A DNA stretch of 64,000 bases, taken from NCBI RefSeq assembly GCF_019443505.1, contig NZ_CP080377.1, positions 4,588,001 through 4,652,000 of the forward strand, read 5' to 3'. This stretch comes from Janthinobacterium sp. PAMC25594 (GTDB lineage: Bacteria; Pseudomonadota; Gammaproteobacteria; Burkholderiales; Burkholderiaceae_D). Made by a program: the position numbers and the translations under genes. Of this stretch, positions 25,150 through 35,993 are shown one piece after another (position 1 is the first letter of the stretch; every line of letters starts with the position of its first letter). The notes beneath the pieces are model-generated. The model worked only from the letters and a program-made list of their open reading frames with translations, made no database searches and was not told the origin of the DNA.

Positions 25150-26674
25150 ACGTGATGTCATCCTCTTCTGGCGCGTCCGGCAACAACAGGGCGATGCTCA
25201 GGCGCAGCAGGGTGCCCGGCAGCTTCGGCGACTGCGCGCGCAGATTGTTAAAAATATCGACTTCGGCGCCATGCTGCTGGGCAATCTCGCGCACGATGGC
25301 CAGGCCCAGACCGCTGCCATCGACATTGCTGCCGAGAATGCGGTAAAAGCGTTCGAACACGTGCGCCCGCTCGGCCTGCGGTATGCCGGGGCCCGTATCC
25401 TCCACTTCCAGGATGGCCAGTTCCAGGGTGCTGCGCACGCGCACCGTGACGCTGCCCCCAAGCGGCGTGTAGCGCAGGGCATTGTCGATCAGATTACTCA
25501 GCAGTTCACGCAGCATCATGGCATTGCCGGAAATCATGATCGAATACGCGGGCTGCTCGAAGCCCAGGTCGATATGCTGGGCAAACGACGCTTGCACCCA
25601 GTCCTGCACCACGCCGCGCGCCAGTTCGCTCAGCTCGATCGGTTCGAACGCCGTGCCCGCCTGCGGCTGGTTTTCCGCGCGCGCCAGGGCCAGCAGCTGG
25701 TTGACCAGCCGCGTGGCCGCTTCCGAACTTTTCGCCAGTTGCAGCAGCGAGCGGTGAATCTCGTCGTGGTCGGTCTGGCGCAGGGCCAGCTCGGATTGCA
25801 TGCGCATGCCGGCCAGCGGCGTTTTCATCTGGTGCGCCGCATCGGCGATGAAGCGTTTCTGCATGTCGATCGACAGCGATAGCCGCGCCAGCATCTCGTT
25901 GAGCGAACCGACCAGTGGCGTGATTTCCTCGGGCACCTGGCCCGATTCGATGGGGCTCAAATCGTCGGGCGGCCGCGCGCGTATGCGCTCCTGCAATTGT
26001 GCCAGCGGCGACAGGCCGCGCGCCAGGGCAAACCAGACCAGGGCCAGGATCACGGGCAGGATGATGAACTGCGGCAAGATCACGCCCTTGATGATTTCAT
26101 TGGCCAGCTGGGCGCGCTTTTCCAGCGTCTCGGCCACTTGCACCAGCGTGCGGCGCGGTTCGTCATCGCTGCCGGACGGCATGTCGAGATAGGTAAACGC
26201 CACGCGCACGGGCGTGCCGTGGATGGTGTCGTTGCGAAACAGCACCATGCCGCTGCGGTATTTGTCGGGGTCTTGCGGCGGCGGCAAGTCGCGGTCGCCG
26301 TCGAGGTATTCGCCGCGCCCGCCCACCACCAGGTAATACAGGGTGTCGACATCGTCGCCGCGCAGAAAGTCGCGGCCGCTGCTGTTCTTGTCCGGCACGC
26401 GGCGCAGCAGCGTGCCGTCGGCTTGCTTGACCTGTTGCGTCAGCACCGTCACGCTGTCTTCCAGCGCATGGTCGAACGGTTGATTGGCGATGCCCTTGGC
26501 CACCAGGTAGGTGATGGCGATGCTCATCGGCCACAGCAGCAGCAAGGGCGCCAGCATCCAGTCGAGGATTTCGCCAAACAGCGAATGCTCGATGGTGTCA
26601 TCCTGCTCCGTGGTGGGCGGCTCGAACCAGTCGTCGTCGTCCACCTCGTCCGCTGGCGCTTCGCGCGCCTTCAC
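25142..26674 (-). CDS. Two-component sensor histidine kinase (OmpR-partner type)
   Basis: A 510-aa kinase starting at a GTG that overlaps the response-regulator TGA (GTGA); the frame is open further upstream but only as an out-of-frame shadow of that gene. It has an acidic N-terminal tail, a first membrane helix at about 39-59 and a periplasmic domain up to about 197. A second helix lies at about 198-219, then a HAMP-like linker. The phosphoacceptor His281 is in FIADAAHQMKTPLAG. The ATPase domain carries NLIDNALRYTP, DTGPGIP and GSGLGLAIV. The periplasmic domain suits sensing of the substrate of the downstream symporter (inference). Confidence 0.9.
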   Translation of the reverse strand: MKAREAPADEVDDDDWFEPPTTEQDDTIEHSLFGEILDWMLAPLLLLWPMSIAITYLVAKGIANQPFDHALEDSVTVLTQQVKQADGTLLRRVPDKNSSGRDFLRGDDVDTLYYLVVGGRGEYLDGDRDLPPPQDPDKYRSGMVLFRNDTIHGTPVRVAFTYLDMPSGSDDEPRRTLVQVAETLEKRAQLANEIIKGVILPQFIILPVILALVWFALARGLSPLAQLQERIRARPPDDLSPIESGQVPEEITPLVGSLNEMLARLSLSIDMQKRFIADAAHQMKTPLAGMRMQSELALRQTDHDEIHRSLLQLAKSSEAATRLVNQLLALARAENQPQAGTAFEPIELSELARGVVQDWVQASFAQHIDLGFEQPAYSIMISGNAMMLRELLSNLIDNALRYTPLGGSVTVRVRSTLELAILEVEDTGPGIPQAERAHVFERFYRILGSNVDGSGLGLAIVREIAQQHGAEVDIFNNLRAQSPKLPGTLLRLSIALLLPDAPEEDDITYG

Positions 26675-27405
26675 TTGCTGGCGGGTCCGCTGGCCGGGAC
26701 TGCCGCCTCGCCCGCTTCGGCGTTCAGGCGCGCCGCTTCCGAGTATTTTTCCAGGCAATAGCCGAGGCCGCGCACGGTGGCGATGCGCACGCCGCCCACC
26801 TCGATCTTCTTGCGCAGGCGGTGCACATACACCTCGATGGCGTTGTTCGACACTTCTTCGCCCCATTCGCACAGGTGGTCGACCAGCTGCTCTTTCGAGA
26901 CGAGGCGGCCGGTGCGACCCAGCAGGATTTCCAGCAAGCCCAGTTCGCGTGCCGACAGGTCGAGCATCTGGTCGTTGATGTAGGCGCTGCGCCCCACCTG
27001 GTCGTAGCTGAGGGGGCCGTGCTTGATGACGGTGGCGCCGCCGCCGGCGCCGCGGCGCGTCAGGGCGCGCACTCTTGCCTCCAGTTCCGACAGGGCGAAC
27101 GGCTTGGCCATATAATCATCGGCACCGAGGTCGAGGCCATTTACGCGTTGTTCGATGGAATCGGCGGCCGTCAGGATCAGCACCGGCAGCAGCGAGGCGC
27201 GCGCGCGCAGGCGGCGCAGCACCTCCAGGCCGGACATCTTCGGCAGGCCCAGGTCGAGGATCAGCAGGTCGAATTCCTGGGTGGACAGGGCCGTATCGGC
27301 CTCCTGGCCGGTCTTGACGTAGTCGATTGCATAACCGGACTGGCGCAGCGAGCGGGTCAGGCCATCGGCCAGCACGCTGTCATCTTCGGCAAGTAAAATA
27401 CGCAT
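26671..27405 (-). CDS. OmpR/PhoB-family response regulator
   Basis: A 244-aa regulator. The receiver domain has the acidic pair in LLAEDDS, the phosphorylated Asp51 in LLILDLGLPKMSG and the conserved Lys in YMAKPF. The C-terminal winged helix (about 125-220) shows SARELGLLEILL and NAIEVYVHRLRKKI. It is the first gene of the operon with the sensor kinase, DUF4212 protein and symporter, so it most likely controls that transporter. It is divergent from recA with about 250 bases between. Confidence 0.93.
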   Translation of the reverse strand: MRILLAEDDSVLADGLTRSLRQSGYAIDYVKTGQEADTALSTQEFDLLILDLGLPKMSGLEVLRRLRARASLLPVLILTAADSIEQRVNGLDLGADDYMAKPFALSELEARVRALTRRGAGGGATVIKHGPLSYDQVGRSAYINDQMLDLSARELGLLEILLGRTGRLVSKEQLVDHLCEWGEEVSNNAIEVYVHRLRKKIEVGGVRIATVRGLGYCLEKYSEAARLNAEAGEAAVPASGPASK

Positions 27406-27545
27406 GGTGCACTTCCTATGCTTGCAACATCAGGACATCTGAAGTGTGTATTGTGTTTCATTTTCCGCAAGGTGGATAGTTTTTGTGAAAAACCAGGCTT
27501 GTATTGATCTGTTTCAAAACAAATCCACGTTCCGCTTGCATTGAT

Positions 27546-27565
27546 CACTGTTTTTTTATACAGTA
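27546..27565 (+). promoter_or_regulatory. LexA (SOS) box of recA
   Basis: CACTG-TTTTTTTATA-CAGTA matches the CTG-N10-CAG LexA consensus, with near-perfect outer bases. A promoter TTGCAT (27536-27541) and TATACA (27557-27562) overlaps the box, so bound LexA would block transcription. It lies about 90 bases before the recA start. Confidence 0.85.
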
Positions 27566-27654
27566 CTGTCTGTGTAAAGAATTTAACCCACTGGCGCTAT
27601 CGCAGGCTGCCGGATTCCACTGAGTCCGCAACTGTAGAACGGCTGAAAGAACAT

Positions 27655-28760
<1,106 letters not shown>

Positions 28761-28764
<4 letters not shown>

Positions 28765-28860
28765 GTCGGATTAGCGCGGCAAAGCCGCGCGTAATCCGAC
28801 AACACCACAGACGTCAACAATGTTGTCGGATTACGGCCCAAGGGGCCTAATCCGACCTAC
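28761..28860. repeat. Pair of dispersed palindromic repeats (REP-like), head to head, between recA and recX
   Basis: The same element as at 11736-11845. Copy C (28761-28803) starts GTAGGTCGGATTAGCG and ends GTAATCCGACAACA. Copy D (28821-28860) starts TGTTGTCGGATTACGG and ends CTAATCCGACCTAC. C is in reverse orientation to D, so the whole 100 bases form a larger inverted repeat. The recA stop codon TAG (28762-28764) lies inside copy C. The pair could form a strong structure in the recA-recX transcript. Confidence 0.78.
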
Positions 28861-28967
28861 GCATGGCTTGCCGCAAGGTAGGACCATGATCGCCGTCCCG
28901 CGCTGTTGCGCCGGGCGGCGATTGTGTTTGGGTGGTCTGATCGTGGAATGAAAGACAAGGTGGGTGT

Positions 28968-29423
28968 ATGGCTGCAGTACAACTAAGCCTGAAGGGCAGG
29001 GCGCTACGCTTTCTGTCGATGCGCGAGCATAGCCGCATGGAATTGCGGCGCAAGCTGCAGCGGCATGCGCAGGAAGGCGATGATGTGGAAGCCTTGCTCG
29101 ACAGCCTGGAGCAGGCCAACTGGCTGTCGCAGGAGCGCTTTTCCGAGTCGCTGATCCACCGCCGCTCGGCGCGTTTCGGCAATAGCCGCATCATGGCGGA
29201 ATTGCAAAGCCATGGCATAGGCGGCGAGGCGCTGCAGGAACTCAAGGCGGGCCTGGCCGAAGGCGAGACCGCGCGCGCCTGCGAAGTGTGGCGCCGCAAA
29301 TTCGGTGCAGTGGCGCAGGATGCCGAACAGCGCAACAAGCAGGTGCGCTTCCTGATGCAGCGCGGCTTTTCGCAGCGCGCCGTGCAGGTGGCCTTGAAAG
29401 GCCTGGAGCCCGAAGACGAGTAA
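28968..29423 (+). CDS. recX: Regulatory protein RecX
   Basis: A 151-aa RecA modulator made of three-helix repeats: [20 protein letters not shown] at the start, [20 protein letters not shown] in the middle and [16 protein letters not shown] near the end. It inhibits RecA filament extension. The start is preceded by AAGGTGGG. It lies 203 bases after recA, separated by the repeat pair, an arrangement that would reduce RecX relative to RecA if the hairpins impede transcription. Confidence 0.93.
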   Translation: MAAVQLSLKGRALRFLSMREHSRMELRRKLQRHAQEGDDVEALLDSLEQANWLSQERFSESLIHRRSARFGNSRIMAELQSHGIGGEALQELKAGLAEGETARACEVWRRKFGAVAQDAEQRNKQVRFLMQRGFSQRAVQVALKGLEPEDE

Positions 29424-29518
29424 TATTTGTTAACTTGACAGCAAGGATCAGTTATTCTGCCCAATTGCTGCTGCGCATGTTGCGTCCCAGCTTTTTTACT
29501 TGATATACGGGACACCTG

Positions 29519-31048
29519 ATGAGCAATTGGCATGCCGGCTACACGGCCGAAACCGCATACACCTACGGCTATTACACGGAATTGAACCCCTTGCGCATAC
29601 AGTTGTTGCTACTGAGCTGGGGCATACAGCCGCCGAAGGTCAGCACCGCATGCGAACTCGGGTTTGGTCAGGGCATGACCGTCAATATCCATGCCGCGGC
29701 GTCCCGCACACGCTGGTATGGCACCGATTTCAATCCGGCCCAGACCGCCTTTGCGCAGGAACTGGCCGAGGTCTCCGGCAATGGCGCCGTGCTGTCGGAG
29801 CAAGCGTTCCAGGATTTTTGCGCCCGCACCGACCTGCCTGACTTCGATTTCATCGCCCTGCACGGTATCTGGAGCTGGATCTCGCCGGAAAACCAGGCGC
29901 ATATCGCCGATTTCCTGGCGCGCAAGCTCAAGCCGGGTGGCGTGCTGTACATCAGTTACAACACGCAGGCGGGCTGGGCTGCGATGGCGCCGATCCGCGA
30001 CCTGATGGAGCAGCACAGCCGCGTGCTGAGCGCGCCGGGGCAGGATTCGCTGACGCGCGTGGGCAGCGCGCTCTCCTTCGTCAACCGCCTGATGGAGACC
30101 AAGCCGCGCTACCTGCTGGCCAATCCCAGCATCGCCCTGCGGCTGCAACAGATTAGTGAGCAGGATCCGAACTACCTGTCCCACGAGTACTTCAATCATT
30201 ACTGGCAACCGGTATCGTTTTCGGCCATCAAGCCGGTGCTGGCCGCGGCCAAGCTCGAGTTTGCCGGTTCGGCCGCCTACCCCGATCATGTTGCCCCGCT
30301 CAATTTCTCGCCCGAACACCTGGCTTTCCTGGCGCAGATTCCGGATGCCACGTTCCGCGAGAACACCGCTGATTTCATGCTGAACCGGCAGTTTCGCCAG
30401 GATTACTGGGTCAAGGGCAGCCGCAAGCTGAGCGCCCATGAACAGGCTGCCGCACTGCGCGCCGTACGCATCCTGCTGGTGGCGCCGGTCGAGCAGATCG
30501 CCATGAAGGTGACGGGCGCCTTGGGCGAGGCCGATCTGGACCCGGCCGTGTATGGCCCCCTGCTGGAACTGCTCGGTGACTGCAAGCCCCATACCATAGC
30601 CGAACTGCAACAGCGTTTGCTGGCCGACCTGGGCAGCCTGCTGCAGATGTTGCTGGTGCTGGCACATAAAGCCTGCATATCGCCAGTGCAGGATGACGCG
30701 GCGATCGCACTGGCGCGGCCGGCTACGGCCAGGCTGAACCGGCATTTGCTGGAAAAGGCCCTGGGCCGCACCGACCTGGCCGCGTTGGCCAGTCCGGTGA
30801 CGGGCGGCGGCGTGGGTGTGTTGCATATGCAACAGTTGTTCCTGCTGGCCAGACTGGAAGGGCATCAGGAGGCCGACACCTGGGCGGCATTTGCCTGGCA
30901 GGCTTTCCGCGCACTGCAGCAAACCATGGTGCGCAATGGCACGGTGCTGACGACGGAAGAAGACAACCTGGCTGAACTGGCCGTGCAGGCGGAAAGCTTC
31001 CGCGTCACCGTGCTGCCCATCCTGCAGGCACTGGGCGTGGCCGATTGA
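29519..31048 (+). CDS. Class I SAM-dependent methyltransferase with a methyltransferase regulatory domain
   Basis: A 509-aa protein. The N-terminal Rossmann methyltransferase has the glycine motif ACELGFGQGMTVNIHAA (about 44-60), an acidic strand-2 end in WYGTDFNPAQ, and LHGIWSWISPENQ as motif-IV equivalent. The middle part resembles the predicted methyltransferase regulatory domain (PF10119), and an all-helical C-terminal region follows. Such proteins are often in surface polysaccharide or unknown clusters. Here it stands alone between recX and a DUF2889 gene, so the substrate cannot be guessed. Confidence 0.82.
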   Translation: MSNWHAGYTAETAYTYGYYTELNPLRIQLLLLSWGIQPPKVSTACELGFGQGMTVNIHAAASRTRWYGTDFNPAQTAFAQELAEVSGNGAVLSEQAFQDFCARTDLPDFDFIALHGIWSWISPENQAHIADFLARKLKPGGVLYISYNTQAGWAAMAPIRDLMEQHSRVLSAPGQDSLTRVGSALSFVNRLMETKPRYLLANPSIALRLQQISEQDPNYLSHEYFNHYWQPVSFSAIKPVLAAAKLEFAGSAAYPDHVAPLNFSPEHLAFLAQIPDATFRENTADFMLNRQFRQDYWVKGSRKLSAHEQAAALRAVRILLVAPVEQIAMKVTGALGEADLDPAVYGPLLELLGDCKPHTIAELQQRLLADLGSLLQMLLVLAHKACISPVQDDAAIALARPATARLNRHLLEKALGRTDLAALASPVTGGGVGVLHMQQLFLLARLEGHQEADTWAAFAWQAFRALQQTMVRNGTVLTTEEDNLAELAVQAESFRVTVLPILQALGVAD

Positions 31049-31337
31049 GGCTGATGCCGACGCATCTCGTGTCATGGCAATGACAGTGATTTTTATGATA
31101 TCAATCATTCGGTTTGTGAATGACTTCATGAAAATCACTGTTTTCTATTTATAATTTGAAATGTTTTTAACGAAGCAATGAAAAATTATGTTGCGGCGCA
31201 ACCTGCGTCCAATGTGCTACACTTTTAGGGTTTTTGCGGCGCCGCAGGTGCGGTTGCTGTTCGTAGAAGCTGCGAACAGAGTGCTTTAGGCACATGGCTG
31301 CTTACTAAATTTTGGCCGCGCAAGCGGCATCGGTCTT

Positions 31338-31898
31338 ATGCCCCTGTCAACTCCCGTATCCCGGCGCGCCCTACGGCACTCCCGCGTTATCGACGTCCAA
31401 GCGTATATGCGCGACGACGGCCTGTGGGATATCGACGCCCGTATCACCGATATCAAAAGCTATGACGCGACCCTGGCTTCCGGCCCCCGTCCCGCCGGCA
31501 CTCCCCTGCATGACCTCCATTTACGCATTACCGTCGATCGCGAACTGACCATTGTCGAGGCCGAAGCCGCCTCCGATGCCGTGCCCTATCCCGGTTTTTG
31601 CGATACCATCGGCCCCGCTTACAGGGCGCTGATCGGTTTGAATTTATTGAAGAATTTCCGCCGCGACTTGAAACAGCGCCTGGCGGGAATCGCCGGCTGT
31701 ACCCATTTGACCGAACTGGCGCAAGTCTTGCCGACTGCGACGGTTCAGGCATTTGCCGGCGATGTCTGGTCGACCCGTGACGGTGAGAATGCTGATTTGT
31801 CGCATGAAAAGCCGTTTCAACTCGACAAGTGTCACGCCTTGCGCACCGATGGCGGGGCAGTTGCACAGTACTACCCGCGCTGGGTAGCCAAAGCGTGA
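31338..31898 (+). CDS. DUF2889 domain-containing protein
   Basis: A 186-aa soluble protein that fits the DUF2889 family. It shows RALRHSRVIDVQAYMRDDGLWDI near the start, FCDTIGPAYRALIGLNLLKNF in the middle and CTHLTELAQVLPTATVQAF toward the end, with a conserved Cys-Thr-His. The family is of unknown function and common in Burkholderiales. The 289 bases before it contain hairpins (31235-31246 and 31257-31279) but no gene. It lies 75 bases before sucC, possibly on the same transcript. Confidence 0.8.
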   Translation: MPLSTPVSRRALRHSRVIDVQAYMRDDGLWDIDARITDIKSYDATLASGPRPAGTPLHDLHLRITVDRELTIVEAEAASDAVPYPGFCDTIGPAYRALIGLNLLKNFRRDLKQRLAGIAGCTHLTELAQVLPTATVQAFAGDVWSTRDGENADLSHEKPFQLDKCHALRTDGGAVAQYYPRWVAKA

Positions 31899-31973
31899 CC
31901 CCGGCGCTGTATTTCCTGTTTTTTTGCACCACTAACCGTATTTTTACAAATCAGTATCAGAAGGGAAGCCAGC

Positions 31974-33143
31974 ATGAAAATCCATGAGTATCAAGCCAAA
32001 GAAATCCTCCGGCAGTATGGAGTGACGGTACCACGCGGCATTCCGTGCATGTCCGTCGACGAAGCCGTCAAGGCTGCGGAAACCCTGGGCGGCCCGGTAT
32101 GGGTCGTCAAGGCGCAGATCCACGCAGGTGGCCGCGGCAAGGGCGGCGGCGTGAAAGTGGCAAAATCGATCGAACAGGTCAAAGAATACGCTGACCAGAT
32201 CATGGGCATGCAGCTGATCACGCACCAGACCAGCGCCGAAGGCCAGAAAGTCAACCGCCTGCTGGTGGAAGAAGGCGCCGACATCAAACAGGAACTGTAC
32301 GTTTCGCTGGTCACCGACCGCGTCACCCAGAAAATCGTCCTGATGGCTTCGTCCGAAGGCGGCATGGACATTGAAGAAGTGGCCGAGAGCCACCCTGAGA
32401 AGATCCACCACGTCACCATCGAGCCTAGCGTTGGCCTGACCGATGCCCAGGCAGACGACATCGCGACCAAAATCGGCGTGCCTGCCGGTTCCATCGTCGA
32501 CGCCCGCGTCAACCTGCAAGGCCTGTACAAAGCGTACTGGGAAACCGACTGCTCGCTGGCCGAAATCAATCCGCTGATCGTCACCGGCAGCGGCAAAGTC
32601 ATCGCCCTGGACGCCAAGTTCAACTTTGACCCGAACGCCCTGTTCCGTCATCCGGAAATCGTCGCCCTGCGCGATCTGGACGAAGAAGATCCAGCTGAAA
32701 TCGAAGCGTCGAAATTCGACCTGGCCTACATTTCGCTCGACGGCAACATCGGTTGCCTGGTGAACGGCGCCGGCCTGGCCATGGCCACCATGGACACGAT
32801 CAAACTGTTCGGCGGCGAGCCAGCCAACTTCCTGGACGTCGGCGGCGGTGCGACGGCAGAAAAAGTGACCGAAGCGTTCAAGATCATGCTGAAAAACCCA
32901 GGCCTGAAAGCCATTCTGGTGAACATTTTCGGCGGCATCATGCGTTGCGACGTGATCGCCGAAGGCGTCATCGCCGCGGTGAAAGCCGTTTCGCTGAACG
33001 TACCGCTGGTGGTGCGCATGAAGGGCACCAACGAAGATCTGGGCAAAAAGATGCTGGCCGATTCCGGTCTGCCTATCATCGCAGCCGACACCATGGAAGA
33101 TGCAGCCAAGAGCGTCGTTGCCGCTGCTGCCGGTCAAGCTTAA
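31974..33143 (+). CDS. sucC: Succinyl-CoA synthetase, beta subunit
   Basis: A 389-aa ATP-grasp subunit of the TCA-cycle enzyme that makes succinate and ATP/GTP from succinyl-CoA. It starts [17 protein letters not shown] and shows [18 protein letters not shown] in the nucleotide site, [11 protein letters not shown] with the metal-binding Glu/Asn, and [16 protein letters not shown] at the alpha-beta interface. AAGGGAAGCCAGC precedes the start. sucD follows after 13 bases. Confidence 0.97.
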   Translation: MKIHEYQAKEILRQYGVTVPRGIPCMSVDEAVKAAETLGGPVWVVKAQIHAGGRGKGGGVKVAKSIEQVKEYADQIMGMQLITHQTSAEGQKVNRLLVEEGADIKQELYVSLVTDRVTQKIVLMASSEGGMDIEEVAESHPEKIHHVTIEPSVGLTDAQADDIATKIGVPAGSIVDARVNLQGLYKAYWETDCSLAEINPLIVTGSGKVIALDAKFNFDPNALFRHPEIVALRDLDEEDPAEIEASKFDLAYISLDGNIGCLVNGAGLAMATMDTIKLFGGEPANFLDVGGGATAEKVTEAFKIMLKNPGLKAILVNIFGGIMRCDVIAEGVIAAVKAVSLNVPLVVRMKGTNEDLGKKMLADSGLPIIAADTMEDAAKSVVAAAAGQA

Positions 33144-33156
33144 TTAAGGAATCAAC

Positions 33157-34038
33157 ATGTCCATTCTGATCAATAAAGATACCAAAGTCGTAACCCAAGG
33201 GATCACCGGCAAGACCGGCCAGTTCCACACCCGCGGTTGCCGCGACTACGCGAACGGCAAAGCTGCCTTCGTGGCAGGCGTGAACCCGAAGAAAGCCGGC
33301 GAAGACTTCGAAGGCATTCCTATTTTCGCTAGCGTCACCGAAGCGAAAAAAGAAACCGGCGCCAACGTTTCCGTGATCTACGTGCCGCCAGCAGGCGCGG
33401 CAGCGGCGATCTGGGAAGCTGTCGAAGCTGAAATGGATCTGGCCATTTGCATCACCGAAGGCATTCCTGTCCGTGACATGATGGCCTTGAAAGACCGTAT
33501 GGCCAAGTCGGGCAGCAAAACCTTGCTGCTGGGCCCTAACTGCCCAGGCCTGATCACGCCAGACGAAATCAAGATCGGCATCATGCCAGGTCACATCCAT
33601 AAAAAAGGCCGCATCGGCGTGGTATCGCGTTCGGGTACCCTGACCTATGAAGCAGTGGGTCAGCTGACCGCACTGGGCCTGGGCCAATCGTCGGCAGTCG
33701 GCATCGGCGGCGACCCGATCAACGGTCTGAAGCACATCGACATCATGAAGATGTTCAATGATGATCCAGATACCGACGCGGTCATCATGATCGGCGAAAT
33801 CGGCGGTCCGGACGAAGCCAACGCGGCTTATTGGATCAAAGACAACATGAAAAAACCGGTCGTCGGCTTCATCGCTGGCGTCACCGCTCCTCCAGGCAAG
33901 CGCATGGGCCACGCCGGCGCGCTGATCTCGGGCGGTGCCGATACGGCACAAGCCAAGCTGGAAATCATGGAAGCTTGCGGCATCACCGTGACCAAAAACC
34001 CGTCGGAAATGGCGCGTCTGCTGAAAGCCATGCTGTAA
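33157..34038 (+). CDS. sucD: Succinyl-CoA synthetase, alpha subunit
   Basis: A 293-aa alpha subunit with an N-terminal CoA-binding Rossmann domain ([20 protein letters not shown]). The phosphorylated active-site His252 lies in [13 protein letters not shown] and the conserved Glu in [11 protein letters not shown]. It forms one operon with sucC and ends 24 bases before a strong intrinsic terminator. Confidence 0.97.
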   Translation: MSILINKDTKVVTQGITGKTGQFHTRGCRDYANGKAAFVAGVNPKKAGEDFEGIPIFASVTEAKKETGANVSVIYVPPAGAAAAIWEAVEAEMDLAICITEGIPVRDMMALKDRMAKSGSKTLLLGPNCPGLITPDEIKIGIMPGHIHKKGRIGVVSRSGTLTYEAVGQLTALGLGQSSAVGIGGDPINGLKHIDIMKMFNDDPDTDAVIMIGEIGGPDEANAAYWIKDNMKKPVVGFIAGVTAPPGKRMGHAGALISGGADTAQAKLEIMEACGITVTKNPSEMARLLKAML

Positions 34039-34061
34039 TTCCAGCCTGGTTCACGCAATAC

Positions 34062-34088
34062 AAAAAAGGAGCTTCGGCTCCTTTTTTT
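34062..34088 (+). terminator. Intrinsic terminator of sucCD
   Basis: AAAAAAGGAGC pairs with GCTCCTTTTTT around a TTCG tetraloop, and a run of seven T follows. It lies just after the sucD stop. Confidence 0.9.
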
Positions 34089-34297
34089 GTCCTTTGCATC
34101 CCCCTTCCTGCCAACCGCTCGCCCTATCCCGCGACACCTCCTTACCGTCTACGTGCCCGCTCGCGTGGGCCATGACAGGCATGTGACATTACCAACTTGT
34201 AACACCGTTCGGTGCACCGCGCGCCTATGATTCGGCCTGTCAGCTTCACCTTCGCGCGCCGCGTGCGTGCCTACTTTCTACATCGGAAAACTACCCT

Positions 34298-34657
34298 ATG
34301 GATGCCATGAAACCGGGCGTGGCCGCGCTATGCCTGTTGCTGTTGTGCGCCTGTGCCGAGGCGCCCAAGGTGGACTGGCGGCAGGGCGCAAAGCGCGCCT
34401 GGGTCGTCGCTGCGTACGCACCCGGACGCACCGCCGATTTGCCAGCCTGTCTGGCGCGCTTGTCCGACGCCGAATTGGCGAGCCGCCATTTTGTCGAGTT
34501 GCGCTACCACCATGTGCGCGTCATGCGCACGGCGGTAGCCGAGGTGCCGCCGGAGATCGACGCCAGGCCTGGCGTGCAGGTCGAGTTGTGGCCAGAGGAT
34601 TGCGGGAGGGGTCATTTGTCGCGCATGTCCAGATTATTGCCCGCTGACAGCGATTAA
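34298..34657 (+). CDS. Small lipoprotein at the head of the RND efflux operon
   Basis: A 119-aa protein with a lipoprotein signal: positive start MDAMKPG, hydrophobic core and lipobox LCAC with Cys19. The mature part is short, with three further cysteines and a His-rich FVELRYHHVRVMR stretch, which might bind metal. No family recognised. It lies 28 bases before the outer-membrane efflux gene on the same strand, so it is probably part of the efflux operon. Its role is unknown. Confidence 0.65.
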   Translation: MDAMKPGVAALCLLLLCACAEAPKVDWRQGAKRAWVVAAYAPGRTADLPACLARLSDAELASRHFVELRYHHVRVMRTAVAEVPPEIDARPGVQVELWPEDCGRGHLSRMSRLLPADSD

Positions 34658-34685
34658 ATTCCAAGAGAATGTGAAAGCAAACATC

Positions 34686-35993
34686 ATGTCCATGAAATGT
34701 TTACGGTGGCCAGCGGCGTTGTTGCCGTTGTTCCTGCCACTGATCCTGCATGCGCAGACCCCGCTGGAGGACAGCCTGGGGCTGGAGCAGTTGCAGCGCG
34801 TTGCGCTCGAACGCAACCACGACGTACGCGTGTCGGCACTGGCGCTTGACAGTGCCGCCGCTGCCGTGACCAGCGCCGCCGCCGCGCCCAATCCCATGTT
34901 GACGGTGCAGACGATGAACATCAACCCCGGCCTTGGCGTGGGCGCAGGCAGCTTGCGCAGCAAGACCGTCGACAGCAGCGTGCGCATCGACCAGTTGCTG
35001 GAGCGGGGCGGCAAGCGCGGCCTGCGCCGCGACGGTGCACTGCATCAGGAAGAGGGCGCACGCGAAGACGTGCGCGAGGCGCGGCGCCAGTTGCGTCTCG
35101 CTGTCAGCCAGGCTTATTACGATGCGCTGGCGGCGGGCGAGCGCCTGACCATCCTCAATGATACGGCGCAGTTGTACCAGCGCACCGTCGAGGTGGCGCA
35201 GAAGAAGCGACAGGCGGGTGATGTGTCGCCGGCTGACGTGGCGCGGCTGCAAGTTGAAGCGCTGCGCGCCAGCAACGATACGGCGCAGGCGCGCAGCGAT
35301 GTCGCGCGTACGCGCCTGGCGCTGGCCTTGCTGACCGGTATCGACAACCGCCAGGCGCAGCTGCCGCTTGCCGATGGCTGGCCCGCAGTCGCAGCCACCA
35401 CCCTGGCGCAGGCCGATCCGGCCGAGGCAGCCATTGCGCATCGCCCCGATGTGATGGCGGCGCAGGCGAGGGTGGCCGCGGCCTTGTCGGCACACAAGCT
35501 GGCGCTTGCCTCGCGCACGCGTGACGTTTCCATCGGCGTGCAGGCTGAACATTACCCGACCAGCGCCAGCAATCCACAAGGCAGCGGCAACAGCTTCGGT
35601 ATTTCCCTGCAGGTACCGCTCTTTCTGCGCTACCAGTATGACGGCGAGATCCGTAGTGCCCAGGTGGCGCTGGACCTGGCGCAGGAAAACCTCGAGCAGG
35701 CGCGCATCCTGGCCAGGGCGGAGCTGAGCCGTTCTGTACTCGACATGCGCAGCAATGGCGAGCGCTTGCAACGCATCGACGACAGCTTGCTGCCGGCCGC
35801 GCAAAAGTCGGCCCAGGCGGCGGAATTCGCTTACCAGCATGGCGCCCTGCCGATCGCCGATGTACTCGATGTGCGGCGCAGCTACCGCGCCGTGCAGCTT
35901 GACGCACTGGCCGCCCGCAGTGACTACGCCAAGGCGCTGGCCGCCTGGCAGGCATCCTTTCCCACCGCATCTCTTGAAAGTACGACACCATGA
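34686..35993 (+). CDS. TolC-family outer-membrane efflux protein (CzcC-like)
   Basis: A 435-aa outer-membrane channel of a tripartite efflux pump. A signal peptide (LRWPAALLPLFLPLILHAQ) is followed by two repeats of the outer-membrane efflux fold rich in coiled-coil helices, for example QLRLAVSQAYYDALAAGERL and RAELSRSVLDMRSNGERLQ. The start could also be GTG 34671 or ATG 34692; 34686 fits the spacing of an upstream GAAAG. Its TGA overlaps the adaptor start (ATGA). CzcC-type by its place with a heavy-metal RND pump. Confidence 0.85.
   Translation: MSMKCLRWPAALLPLFLPLILHAQTPLEDSLGLEQLQRVALERNHDVRVSALALDSAAAAVTSAAAAPNPMLTVQTMNINPGLGVGAGSLRSKTVDSSVRIDQLLERGGKRGLRRDGALHQEEGAREDVREARRQLRLAVSQAYYDALAAGERLTILNDTAQLYQRTVEVAQKKRQAGDVSPADVARLQVEALRASNDTAQARSDVARTRLALALLTGIDNRQAQLPLADGWPAVAATTLAQADPAEAAIAHRPDVMAAQARVAAALSAHKLALASRTRDVSIGVQAEHYPTSASNPQGSGNSFGISLQVPLFLRYQYDGEIRSAQVALDLAQENLEQARILARAELSRSVLDMRSNGERLQRIDDSLLPAAQKSAQAAEFAYQHGALPIADVLDVRRSYRAVQLDALAARSDYAKALAAWQASFPTASLESTTP

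Noticed and set aside
27541..27654. Upstream extension of recA from 27541
   Set aside because: It would include the LexA box and promoter in the coding region; the ATG at 27655 has a ribosome site and the family N-terminus.
31235..31279. Two small hairpins before the DUF2889 gene as a riboswitch
   Set aside because: They are short, lack a conserved aptamer-like pattern and are not followed by a terminator.
34200..34216. CACCGTTCGGTG and overlapping palindromes upstream of the lipoprotein gene as a metal-regulator operator
   Set aside because: Short GC-rich palindromes are frequent in this DNA and no regulator gene or second copy supports it.
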